This document shows positions 1 through 7,455 of a stretch of DNA of 64,000 bases, in pieces. A program made the translations under genes and the position numbers. The number at the start of each line of letters is the position of its first letter. The first letter of the stretch is position 1. Location: contig NZ_BOOA01000034.1 of assembly GCF_016862995.1 (NCBI RefSeq), positions 1 to 64,000 on the forward strand. Direction: 5' to 3'. The notes beneath the pieces are model-generated. The model saw only the letters and a program-made list of their open reading frames with translations. It was not told the DNA's origin and made no database searches. Source of the stretch: Acrocarpospora phusangensis (GTDB taxonomy: Bacteria; Actinomycetota; Actinomycetes; Streptosporangiales; Streptosporangiaceae).

Positions 1-913
1 CGGAGCCCGTGCCGAACTGCGCCTGGGCGAGCCGTCGGTAACCGTTCGTCTTGTACGGCAGGTCGATGATCTCCGCGTACTGCGGGAACTCCTCGGCCAG
101 GCCGACGATGCGCTCGGTCAGCTCGGTCGGGTCCATGTAGTGGTCGACGAAGTCGGAGACGTAGTGCCGGCTGGGCGCCTTGCGCGGCGTGCCCAGCCAC
201 TTGCTCACGTCGGCCGTGATCGTGCCGCCCCGGCTGCTGGTGATCGTGACCTTGGTGGGGGCCTCGGTGATCTTCAGCGGCGCGTTGAACCGGTGGTACA
301 TGTACTGGCCCGCGTCGGTGAAGCGGGACATCGCCGCCGTGCCGCCGGAGCCGGGGGCGGTGCCGGGTCCGCTGTCCCAGGTGGCGGTGAGGACGGTCTG
401 CGCGTCGGTGGCGCTCGACTTCACCTCGACCGACAGGAAACGCTGGGCGTCCACGCTGGTGAACCACTCGGCGCGCAGCACGGTGAGGGTGTCGACCTCG
501 GCCTCCGCCGCGGCCGCCTCGGCGAGGGCCTGACGCCGCTCGGTCTGGTTGGCGGCGAAGTCGCTCTGGTCGGATATGACGCCGCGCAGGTCGTAGCCCT
601 GGTCCCGGAGACTCTGGGCTTCCTGCGGGCTCAGGACGGCGTGCACCTCGATGCCGTCGTCACCGGCCTTCTTGTACTCGGCCAGGTCGACGCCCATCTC
701 GTTCAACCGGTCCACGGCCGCCTGGTCGGGGACGACGATCCGGATCAGGGCGACGCCGTTCTGCGCGGTGGACGGCTGCCGATCGGGGGCTACCTCGCTG
801 ACCTGGGGGGAAGGGTCGGCCTGCACAGGAAGCGGGCTGAGCGTGATCGCCAGAGGTAAGGCGATCATCACCGCGAGACGACGGCCTCTTCTGCTGTCGG
901 AAGCGCTCCTCAT
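1..913 (-). CDS. M14-family zinc carboxypeptidase, secreted; N-terminal part only
   Basis: Partial gene; its 3' end lies beyond the left window edge. The visible 304 residues start with a short basic stretch and a hydrophobic segment (about residues 12-30) that looks like a Sec signal peptide ending near VQA. A long N-terminal prosegment follows, then the start of the peptidase domain (SDFVDHYMDPTELTERI, then IIDLPYKTNGYRR), which is typical of actinomycete M14 carboxypeptidases. The zinc ligands lie past the edge and cannot be checked. The ATG at 913 is supported by a GGAGG eight bases upstream. Role: exported metallopeptidase trimming C-terminal residues of peptides. Family assignment rests on the prosegment and domain entry only. 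Confidence 0.75.
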   Translation of the reverse strand, partial: MRSASDSRRGRRLAVMIALPLAITLSPLPVQADPSPQVSEVAPDRQPSTAQNGVALIRIVVPDQAAVDRLNEMGVDLAEYKKAGDDGIEVHAVLSPQEAQSLRDQGYDLRGVISDQSDFAANQTERRQALAEAAAAEAEVDTLTVLRAEWFTSVDAQRFLSVEVKSSATDAQTVLTATWDSGPGTAPGSGGTAAMSRFTDAGQYMYHRFNAPLKITEAPTKVTITSSRGGTITADVSKWLGTPRKAPSRHYVSDFVDHYMDPTELTERIVGLAEEFPQYAEIIDLPYKTNGYRRLAQAQFGTGS

Positions 914-1044
914 TCGAGATTCCTCCATCTGGCGTGCCGGGCCAGGTAGGGGGTTCAGCCTGACCGCGGAGCACACAAGTCGAAGGCAGTCTTCGCCTCC
1001 AGGACGATCTTCGTCAAGCCGTCATATGCGCCGATTCGGGATTT

Positions 1045-1057
1045 TTCCGTAACGGAA
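1045..1057. promoter_or_regulatory. 13-bp palindrome upstream of the carboxypeptidase gene
   Basis: TTCCGT-A-ACGGAA is a perfect inverted repeat in an AT-richer patch, about 130 bp upstream of the M14 peptidase start. It is a candidate repressor or activator site. No regulator can be assigned. The rest of 914-1127 shows nothing else clear. Confidence 0.35.
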
Positions 1058-1127
1058 TTATCTCTGCGCATCTTCCGGGATATAGCGCCCGGACCCTGGG
1101 GTGGGAGCCGGCCCGATCGCCCGAGCT

Positions 1128-1937
1128 TCACGGGGTCGTGTCGAGGCCGCTCAGCAGGATGAGCGATTGTTCCGAAGCGCTGCCGGGGTCGGCTTTCAGG
1201 AGGAGCAGCTGCTGCCCGGGGGCGCGGTTGACGTTGTAGACCGTGCCGGTCACGTCCAGGTCGCCCACCACGGCGTGGTGCAGGCGCCGGGGCGTGAAGC
1301 CCAGATCGCCGATGTCCGGACCGGCCCAGAGCCTGCGGAACTCCTCGCTCTTCAGCGACAGCTCGCCGACCAGCTCGGTGAGGTACGGGTGCTCCACGTC
1401 CAGGGAGGCCGCGGCGCGCAGCTGCGCCACCCGGGCCCGGGCCATGCGCTCCCAGTCGAGGTAGAAGGTCCTGGCCTCGGGGTCGAGGAAGGCCATGCGC
1501 AGCAGGTTGTCGCGGTAGACGAGGCCGTCGTAGAGGACGGATCCCGACTGGTTGATGGCGAGCACGTCCTGGAAGCGGCCGCAGACGAGGGCCGGGGTGG
1601 CCGGCCAGCTGCGGATCAGGGCGACGAGGCCGGGGCTGACCCGTTCGGTGGCCGCGCCGTGGCGGATCGGGCAGAGCTGGGCCAGGTCGTACAGATGGGT
1701 GGCGGCGTCGGGGCCGAGGGCGTAGAGCCGTACCAGCGCGTCGAGGATCCGGCCGGAGGGGTGCCGTTCGAGGCCCTCTTCCAGGCGGATGTAGTAGTCG
1801 GTGCTGATGCCGGCCAGGATGGCCACTTCGTCGCGGCGGAGCCCGGGCGTCTGGCGTCCCAGGAGCCCCACCTGACAGGGGAAGGCGGCCTCGCGTCGCT
1901 CACGAAGGAAGTCTCCTAGCAGTCGGTCACTGTCCAC
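1128..1937 (-). CDS. XRE-family regulator with MmyB-like ligand-binding domain (copy 1)
   Basis: 269 residues. The N-terminal helix-turn-helix (about residues 5-70: LLGDFLRERREA, PGLRRDEVAILAG, STDYYIRLEEG) is the actinomycete XRE type. The remainder (about 100-265) matches the PAS-like MmyB domain, with the usual DNLLRMAFLDPEAR, SEEFRRLWA and LLLKADPGS blocks. Family members are cytoplasmic DNA-binding regulators, often of an adjacent gene. The start is the GTG at 1937, next to a GGTGA Shine-Dalgarno-like stretch. It is the last gene of a leftward XRE-kinase-XRE set, 60 bp after the kinase stop, and is a paralogue of the three other XRE genes up to 7318. Confidence 0.93.
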   Translation of the reverse strand: MDSDRLLGDFLRERREAAFPCQVGLLGRQTPGLRRDEVAILAGISTDYYIRLEEGLERHPSGRILDALVRLYALGPDAATHLYDLAQLCPIRHGAATERVSPGLVALIRSWPATPALVCGRFQDVLAINQSGSVLYDGLVYRDNLLRMAFLDPEARTFYLDWERMARARVAQLRAAASLDVEHPYLTELVGELSLKSEEFRRLWAGPDIGDLGFTPRRLHHAVVGDLDVTGTVYNVNRAPGQQLLLLKADPGSASEQSLILLSGLDTTP

Positions 1938-1941
1938 TTGA

Positions 1942-1962
1942 TCACCATATGTCGGGAATATG
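1942..1962 (-). promoter_or_regulatory. Conserved leader and inverted repeat before XRE copy 1
   Basis: Read on the minus strand, GACATATGGTGA (1953-1942) precedes the GTG start. The same 12-mer at the same offset precedes XRE copy 4 (6394-6405), and TATGGTG precedes copy 3 (4345-4351). GGTGA can serve as the ribosome-binding site. An overlapping CATAT-N7-ATATG repeat (1946-1962) could be an operator. Confidence 0.45.
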
Positions 1963-1997
1963 AGGTTTGGGGGGCCGGGGAACAGCCACCCGGGGAG

Positions 1998-3371
1998 TCA
2001 GCGGGTCCGGGCTTCCGGACCGGCGTCGCGGGCGGGCAGGCGCAGGACGAAACGCGCGCCCCGCTCGCTGTCCTCGATGGTCAGGGCGCCCTGGTGGGCT
2101 TCGGCGATCTCCCTGGCGATCGCCAGGCCGAGCCCGGTCCCGCCCGCGTCCCGGTTGCGCGAGGCGTCCAGGCGGGTGAACCGGTCGAAGACCATCTCCC
2201 GGTGCTCGGCGGCGATGCCGGCGCCGTCGTCGGCGACCTCCATGACCGCCGACGAACCGTCGGCCCGGACGCTGACGGTGATCCGCGAGCTGGCGTGGCG
2301 TTCGGCGTTGTCGAGCAGGTTGGCCAGCAGCCGGGTGATCCGCAGCCGGTCGCAGTCGACGCAGACGCTCTCCCGGAGATCCTTGACGATCTCCTTCTGG
2401 TGCGTACGGCGGTCCAGTTCGGCGCTGACCAGCAGCCGCAGATCGGTCGGGTCGTGGTGCAGCGGCGCGCCCGCGTCCAGCTGGGCCAGGGTCAGCAGGT
2501 CGGCCGCGGTCGCCTGGAGCAGCTCCACGCCGGCGAGCACGGCCTCGGTCATCTTGAGCCAGTCGGTGTCCCACGGGTAGCGGAGAGCCTCCTCCAGCTG
2601 GGCGCGCATGCCGGTGATGGGAGTGCGCAGGTCGTGGGAGGCGTCCGCGGTGAAGCGGCGCAGCCGGGTGTAGGCGCTCTCCAGCCGGTCCAGGGTGTCG
2701 TTCACGGTCTCCGCCAGGCGCCTGATCTCCTCGTACCGCATCGGGACCGGGACCCGGCGTCCGAGGTCGGTGGCGGTGATCTCGCGCAGCTCGGCCCGGA
2801 TGGCGTTCACCGGGGCCATGGCCTTGGTGAGGTCGCGAAAGGACCACGCGGTCATCATCGTGGTGGCCAGCACGGACACGCCGATCGCCAGCAGGAGCGC
2901 CGAGGTGGAGCCGTACCAGGGAGGGATCGGGACCGCGATGTAGAGCAGCCAGACCCCCGGCGGCTGGAAGACCTTGTACGCCACGACGGTCATGCAGCCC
3001 TTCAGCCCCGCCGGCGGGCACAACGTCCGCATGGCGCGCACGTGGCCGCTGGGCGCCATGAAGGAGCCGATGGCCGGCCGGCCGGCGAGCTCCGGGGTCG
3101 ACGCGATCACCCGCCGCTGGGCGTTCACCACCTGGATGGCCTCGACCTTCCCCCGGGTCAGGATGGCCGGCAGCGGGCCCTCCCGGATCAGGGGGACCAC
3201 CCGGTCCCAGGCGTCCGTGACGCGGGCCTGCGCGCCCTCCGCCGCGTGGTTGCCGGTGTACAGCAGGAAGAGCACGCTGACGGCGAGGCACACCGCCGCC
3301 GCGACGACCGCGGTGGCCGTTGTCCTGCGCGCCCGGAACGAGGGCGGGCACCAGCTGAGCATGCCGGACAT
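1998..3371 (-). CDS. HAMP sensor histidine kinase (orphan)
   Basis: 457 residues. Membrane segments lie at about 18-39 and 155-175, enclosing a roughly 115-residue extracytoplasmic sensor region with no recognised fold. A HAMP linker (176-230) is followed by the dimerisation helix with the phosphoacceptor His246 (ADASHDLRTPITG) and a HATPase domain with N-box LLANLLDNAERHA, G1 DDGAGI, F-box FDRFTRLD and G2 GGTGLGLA. It should autophosphorylate at the inner membrane face. Its gene begins 7 bp after the XRE gene 3379-4233, so the two are co-transcribed. No response regulator is encoded here or anywhere else in the window, so the phosphoacceptor partner is unknown. Confidence 0.93.
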   Translation of the reverse strand: MSGMLSWCPPSFRARRTTATAVVAAAVCLAVSVLFLLYTGNHAAEGAQARVTDAWDRVVPLIREGPLPAILTRGKVEAIQVVNAQRRVIASTPELAGRPAIGSFMAPSGHVRAMRTLCPPAGLKGCMTVVAYKVFQPPGVWLLYIAVPIPPWYGSTSALLLAIGVSVLATTMMTAWSFRDLTKAMAPVNAIRAELREITATDLGRRVPVPMRYEEIRRLAETVNDTLDRLESAYTRLRRFTADASHDLRTPITGMRAQLEEALRYPWDTDWLKMTEAVLAGVELLQATAADLLTLAQLDAGAPLHHDPTDLRLLVSAELDRRTHQKEIVKDLRESVCVDCDRLRITRLLANLLDNAERHASSRITVSVRADGSSAVMEVADDGAGIAAEHREMVFDRFTRLDASRNRDAGGTGLGLAIAREIAEAHQGALTIEDSERGARFVLRLPARDAGPEARTR

Positions 3372-3378
3372 CCGAAGG

Positions 3379-4233
3379 TCAGGGACCGGGGCTCGGGTCG
3401 TCTTCGCGGACCTCCGTACGGAGCGCGGCGAGCGCGGACACGGACGGGCTGCCGGGCACCGGCTGGAGGGTGACCAGCTGCTGCCCGGGGGCCCCGGACA
3501 CGGAGAACATGTCGCAGTTGATCGTCAGCTCCCCGAGGTAGGCGTGGCGGAAGCGTTTGGTGTGGCTGCGCTCGGCCCCGACGTCGTGCCGGGCCCACAC
3601 CCGGCGGAAGTCGTCGCTCAGGTCGGACATCTCCTCCACCAGCGTGGCCAGGCCGGGATCGTCGAGGTCCCCGGCGAAGGTGGCGCGCAGGTGGGCGACC
3701 CGGCTGCGCGCCTGTACCTCCCAGTCGCGGTAGAACTCCCGTGCGGCCGGATGGAGGAAGAGCACGCGCAGCATGTTGTCGCCCGGTTCCAGCTCCGTGG
3801 GCAGCCCCCGTCCGTAGAAGGCGGCGGCCAGCGGGTTGATGGCGAGCACCTCCATGGTCCGGTTCATCACGAAGGCGGGCGTCCAGTCCCAGCTCCGCAT
3901 CAGCCGGAGCAGGGACGGGCTGACCTGCGGCCGGGCGGCGGGCGGGAGGGGCGGGAGGTCGGAGTGGGCCAGCGCGTACAGGTAGGCCGTGGCGTCGGGG
4001 CCGAGGCCGAACACCTCCGCCAGCGCGCCGATCACCTGGTCGGAGGGGTGGCGTTCCCGTCCCTGTTCCAGCCGGATGTAATAGTCGGTGCTGACTCCCG
4101 CCAGCATCGCGACCTCCTCCCGGCGCAGGCCGGGCGTGCGGCGCAGTCCGACGTCGAGCAGTTCGACCTGGGCGGGAGAGGTGACTTCGCGCCGGGCGCG
4201 AAGGAACTCGCCGAGCATTCTGTCACTGGCCAT
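3379..4233 (-). CDS. XRE-family regulator with MmyB-like domain (copy 2)
   Basis: 284 residues with the full XRE helix-turn-helix (LLDVGLRRTPGLRREEVAML, STDYYIRLEQGRERHPS) followed by the MmyB-like PAS domain (DNMLRVLFLHPAAR, FRRVWARHDV, LVTLQPVPGS). It is first in the leftward triplet and is probably co-transcribed with the kinase gene that follows 7 bp later. The ATG at 4233 lies inside a perfect 6-6-6 inverted repeat (4231-4248), suggesting autoregulation. The start fits the conserved MxSxRxLGEFLR beginning of the paralogues. Confidence 0.93.
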   Translation of the reverse strand: MASDRMLGEFLRARREVTSPAQVELLDVGLRRTPGLRREEVAMLAGVSTDYYIRLEQGRERHPSDQVIGALAEVFGLGPDATAYLYALAHSDLPPLPPAARPQVSPSLLRLMRSWDWTPAFVMNRTMEVLAINPLAAAFYGRGLPTELEPGDNMLRVLFLHPAAREFYRDWEVQARSRVAHLRATFAGDLDDPGLATLVEEMSDLSDDFRRVWARHDVGAERSHTKRFRHAYLGELTINCDMFSVSGAPGQQLVTLQPVPGSPSVSALAALRTEVREDDPSPGP

Positions 4234-4248
4234 ACTTGATACAGTATG
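4231..4248. promoter_or_regulatory. Inverted repeat over the start codon of XRE copy 2
   Basis: CATACT-TGATAC-AGTATG is a perfect 6-bp inverted repeat with a 6-bp spacer whose left arm contains the start codon. A protein bound here would block transcription or translation initiation. On the minus strand TACTGT, about 7 bases before the ATG, could be a -10, implying a nearly leaderless transcript. Confidence 0.5.
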
Positions 4249-4263
4249 CCCGTTTTATCCAAT

Positions 4264-4290
4264 TTGCCTGGGTGTGTCACTGTCAGGCAA
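4264..4290. promoter_or_regulatory. Inverted repeat in the divergent XRE/XRE promoter region
   Basis: TTGCCTG-N13-CAGGCAA lies centrally in the 123-bp region between the two divergent triplets. Position and symmetry suggest an operator shared by both units, possibly bound by one of the XRE proteins. Confidence 0.45.
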
Positions 4291-4356
4291 GTTCGGGGCA
4301 CTGCGTGGGAGTCCCGTGGTCACCCTCGCCGGGACGTACCGGCCTATGGTGCCGAC

Positions 4357-5142
4357 ATGGACAGCAGCAGGCTTCTCGGTGACTTCCTCCGTACTCGGCG
4401 CGAGGCTCTGACCAGCGTCGACACGGCGGAGATCGCGATGCTGGCCGGGATCAGCGCCGACTTCTACGCGCGGCTGGAGGAGGGGACACAGGTTCCCTCC
4501 CCGCGGGTTCTGGACACCCTGGCGCGGGTGCTGGAGCTGAACTCCCGTGCGGCGGAGCGCCTGTGGGAGGTCGCGCGCCCGCTGCTGCGTGTCCCGGCGG
4601 AGCCGGCCGGACCGGAACCGGCCGACCCCCGGCTGCGACGCCTGATCGACGGCTGGTACGGCGTGCCCGTCCTGCTCTGCGACCCCGTGATGAACGTGCG
4701 GGCGAGCAACGATCTGGGCGCCGCCCTCCTGGACGGGCTGCGGCACGCCGACAACCTGTTCAAGCTGGCCTTCCTGGATCCGGCGGCGGCGGACTTCTTC
4801 GTCGAGTGGGCCCACATCGCCTGCGCCGCGGCCGACCTCCTGCACGACATCCAGGCCCAATCCCAATCCCGATCCCATCACCCCGCCCTGACCACGCTGA
4901 TCGGCGAACTCTCCGAACAGAGCCGGGACTTCCGGCGCATGTGGGCCGGGCACGACCTGTCATCCGACGCTCGCCGGGTCAAGCGACTGCGCCACCCGGA
5001 GGTCGGGAAGCTCACCCTCTTCTGCGACGTGCTCGACGTGCAGCGCCTTCCCGGGCATCGCGTCCTCGTCCTGCAGGCCGAACCCGGCAGCCCGTCCGAG
5101 CGCGCCCTCGCGCTCCTGGGCAGCCTCACCGCCTCCATCTGA
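4357..5142 (+). CDS. XRE-family regulator with MmyB-like domain (copy 3), shortened HTH
   Basis: 261 residues from the ATG at 4357, chosen because MDSSRLLGDFLRTRREA aligns with the paralogues' starts; an upstream in-frame ATG at 4246 would add 37 unrelated residues. The helix-turn-helix lacks about 12 residues present in the other copies: the PGLRREEVA segment is replaced by SVDTAEIA, while the recognition part (AGISADFYARLEEG) remains. The MmyB-like half is intact (DNLFKLAFLDPAAADFF, SRDFRRMWAGHDL, VLVLQAEPGS). First gene of the rightward triplet; the kinase gene follows after 20 bp. Confidence 0.9.
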   Translation: MDSSRLLGDFLRTRREALTSVDTAEIAMLAGISADFYARLEEGTQVPSPRVLDTLARVLELNSRAAERLWEVARPLLRVPAEPAGPEPADPRLRRLIDGWYGVPVLLCDPVMNVRASNDLGAALLDGLRHADNLFKLAFLDPAAADFFVEWAHIACAAADLLHDIQAQSQSRSHHPALTTLIGELSEQSRDFRRMWAGHDLSSDARRVKRLRHPEVGKLTLFCDVLDVQRLPGHRVLVLQAEPGSPSERALALLGSLTASI

Positions 5143-5162
5143 ATGATCTTCCGGAGAGTACC

Positions 5163-6395
5163 GTGACCATCATCCACAGTCCCCGCTCCATCCGCGGGCG
5201 CTGCACCGCGGCCATCTCGCTGCTGGCCCTCATCGTCCTGTCCGTCCTGGGCACGACCGTCTGCCTCCCCGTCCGGTACGCCCTGGGCGCCGACCCCTAC
5301 ACCCAGTCCGACCATGTGGCCGGCCTCCTCCGCGGTCACAACCTGGAATACCTGATAGCCGCCCTGATCCTGGTCCTGACCGCCGGCACCGGCCTGTTCA
5401 CCTGGTGGGCCATCGGCGCCGCGCTCCGCCCCATCCAGTCCATCCGCGCCCACATGGACAAGATCAACGCCAACGACCTCGGCCGCCGGATGCCGGTGCC
5501 GCCCGGGGACGACGAGATCGCCGAGCTGGCCCGCACCGCCAACCACACCCTGGCCCGCCTCCACGAGACCGTCGCCCGGCAGCGCCGCTTCGCCGCCACG
5601 GCCTCGCACGAGCTGCGAAATCCGATCGCCGGGTTGCGCGCGGAACTGGAGGACGCCCTCGAACATCCCGAGGACACCGACCCGCAACGCGCCCTGCGTA
5701 CGGCCCTGAACACCACCGACCGTCTCGACACCATCGTCACCGACCTGCTCGCCCAGGCCCGCATGAATCCCGCGGGGCCGGACTCGCACGCGCTGATCGA
5801 CCTCACCGAGCTGCTCACCCAGGAGACGGCCCGGATGAACCGCACCCATACCCACAGCCCTCGGCCCACCAGCACGGGAGTCGAACCGCTCGCCCGCGCC
5901 AACGGGCCGAACGGCGACTTCCGGGGGGTGCCGGTCCGGCTGCACACCCAGGGCGACGTGTGGATCTGCGGGTCGCGCATCCAGCTCATCCGGGCGGTGA
6001 CCAACCTGGTCAGCAACGCCCGCCGGCACGCCGGGAGCGCGGTCGACCTCACCCTCGGCACCGAGCACGGCCAGGCCGTCATCGAGGTCACCGACGACGG
6101 GCCCGGCATCCCGATCGCCGACCGCCAGCGCGTCTTCGAGCGTTTCACCCGGCTGGACGACGCCCGCCGGCTGGACAGCGGCGGCAGCGGGCTCGGCCTG
6201 CCCATCACCCGCGACATCGCGCACCACCACCACGGCACCCTCACGCTGGAGGACTCGCTGGTGGGCGCCCGCTTCGTCCTGCGCATCCCACAGCTCGACC
6301 CACCGGCCGCCCCGCGGTACGAGCCGGCCCTCCCGATCGCCGATCCCCCGCAGTCGAAAGTGAAATATCCTGCCAAACTAGCCGAACAAATGTGA
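5163..6395 (+). CDS. HAMP sensor histidine kinase (orphan), minimal sensor loop
   Basis: 410 residues from the GTG at 5163, preceded by GGAGA. Two membrane segments (about 14-35 and 62-84) leave only about 26 residues outside, so there is no extracytoplasmic sensor domain. HAMP follows (85-140, LGRRMPVPPGDDEIAELA), then His149 in ATASHELRNPIAGLR and the ATPase domain (N-box VTNLVSNARRHA, DDGPGI, FERFTRLDD, GGSGLGLPI). It is a paralogue of the kinase at 1998-3371, with the same neighbours in mirror order and again no response regulator. The stop is 14 bp before XRE copy 4. Confidence 0.92.
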   Translation: MTIIHSPRSIRGRCTAAISLLALIVLSVLGTTVCLPVRYALGADPYTQSDHVAGLLRGHNLEYLIAALILVLTAGTGLFTWWAIGAALRPIQSIRAHMDKINANDLGRRMPVPPGDDEIAELARTANHTLARLHETVARQRRFAATASHELRNPIAGLRAELEDALEHPEDTDPQRALRTALNTTDRLDTIVTDLLAQARMNPAGPDSHALIDLTELLTQETARMNRTHTHSPRPTSTGVEPLARANGPNGDFRGVPVRLHTQGDVWICGSRIQLIRAVTNLVSNARRHAGSAVDLTLGTEHGQAVIEVTDDGPGIPIADRQRVFERFTRLDDARRLDSGGSGLGLPITRDIAHHHHGTLTLEDSLVGARFVLRIPQLDPPAAPRYEPALPIADPPQSKVKYPAKLAEQM

Positions 6396-6409
6396 CATAT
6401 GGTGACGAA

Positions 6410-7318
6410 ATGGACATCGACAACAGCAACTTGCTCGGTGAGTTCCTGCGAGCCAGGCGTGAGACGACCAGTCCAGCACAGGCGGGCTTCCTGCACGCCC
6501 CCTCCCGCCGCACACCGGGGCTGCGGCGTGAGGAGGTGGCCATGCTGGCCGGCGTCAGCACCTCCTACTACATCCGGCTGGAGCAGGGCCGCGAGCGCAA
6601 CCCGTCCGCCCAGGTGCTGAGCGCCCTGGCCCGCGTGCTGGGCCTGGACCCCGACGCCACCGGCTACCTCTACTCGCTGGCCCACCCCTGGGCCCGCCCG
6701 CCGGCGGAGTCGCCCGTGGAGCAGGTCAGCCCGAGCCTGCTGCGGCTGGTCAACCTCTGCCACGACGCGCCCGCGATGGTGCTCGGCCGCCGCCTGGACG
6801 TGCTCGCCATCAACCCCATGATCGAGGCCGTGTACGAGGGCATGACGAACCTCGACAACTGCCTGCGCATGATCTACCTCAGCCCGGCGGCGTTCGACTT
6901 CTATCCCGACTGGGAGAAGGCCGCCCGCTCCAAGACGGCCCAGCTGCGGACCGCGGTGGCGACCGACCCCGACGATCCGTACCTGCACGGGCTGCTGGAG
7001 GAGCTGACCGCGCACAGCGAGGAGTTCCGGCGGATCTGGGCCCTGCACGAGGTGCAGATCCGCGCCGACGAGGTCAAGGAGCTGCGCCACCCGAGGGTCG
7101 GCGACCTCAGGCTCTCCTGGGAGGTGCTCTCGGTGAGCGGCACCGGCCAGAAGTTCGTCGCGCTGGTGCCCGATCCGGGCAGCGACTCCGAGCGGGCGCT
7201 GCGGAGACTGGCGGAGACGATCTCCCAGGAGGCCGCCCCCGAACCCGCCCCCGAACCCGCTCAGGAGTCCGCTCAGGAGCCCGCTCGGCCGGCCCGGGAT
7301 CTGTCGATGCGCTCCTGA
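6410..7318 (+). CDS. XRE-family regulator with MmyB-like domain (copy 4)
   Basis: 302 residues from the ATG at 6410 (MDIDNSNLLGEFLRARRE). Full XRE helix-turn-helix (APSRRTPGLRREEVAML, STSYYIRLEQGRERNPS) and MmyB-like domain (DNCLRMIYLSPAAFDFYPDW, SEEFRRIWALHEV, FVALVPDPGSDS). The C-terminus carries a Pro/Glu/Gln repeat (PEPAPEPAQESAQEPA) that the paralogues lack. GGTGA before the start serves as ribosome-binding site. Last gene of the rightward triplet; a strong hairpin terminator follows at 7328. Confidence 0.92.
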   Translation: MDIDNSNLLGEFLRARRETTSPAQAGFLHAPSRRTPGLRREEVAMLAGVSTSYYIRLEQGRERNPSAQVLSALARVLGLDPDATGYLYSLAHPWARPPAESPVEQVSPSLLRLVNLCHDAPAMVLGRRLDVLAINPMIEAVYEGMTNLDNCLRMIYLSPAAFDFYPDWEKAARSKTAQLRTAVATDPDDPYLHGLLEELTAHSEEFRRIWALHEVQIRADEVKELRHPRVGDLRLSWEVLSVSGTGQKFVALVPDPGSDSERALRRLAETISQEAAPEPAPEPAQESAQEPARPARDLSMRS

Positions 7319-7327
7319 CCCACCGCC

Positions 7328-7357
7328 GCCTCGCGGGTGTTGTGACACACGCGAGGC
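7328..7357. terminator. Hairpin terminator after XRE copy 4
   Basis: GCCTCGCG pairs with CGCGAGGC; after one mismatch GTGT pairs with ACAC around a TGTG loop. It starts 10 bp after the XRE stop. There is no clear T-run, as is common in high-GC actinomycetes. Confidence 0.7.
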
Positions 7358-7402
7358 CCTCGCGGATCGGGGCATCTGCGAGGGCTCGCGCGGCCGGTCC
7401 CC

Positions 7403-7454
7403 AGGGGTTCCGGGGCCTTAGGGGTTCCGGGGTCTTCAGGGGTTCCTGGGCGGG
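7403..7454. repeat. Three tandem 17-bp repeats
   Basis: AGGGGTTCCGGGGCCTT occurs at 7403, with near copies at 7420 and 7438, between the convergent XRE and CE4 genes. The last copy abuts the CE4 stop codon. Function unknown; possibly slippage-generated. Confidence 0.6.
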
Positions 7455-7455
7455 G

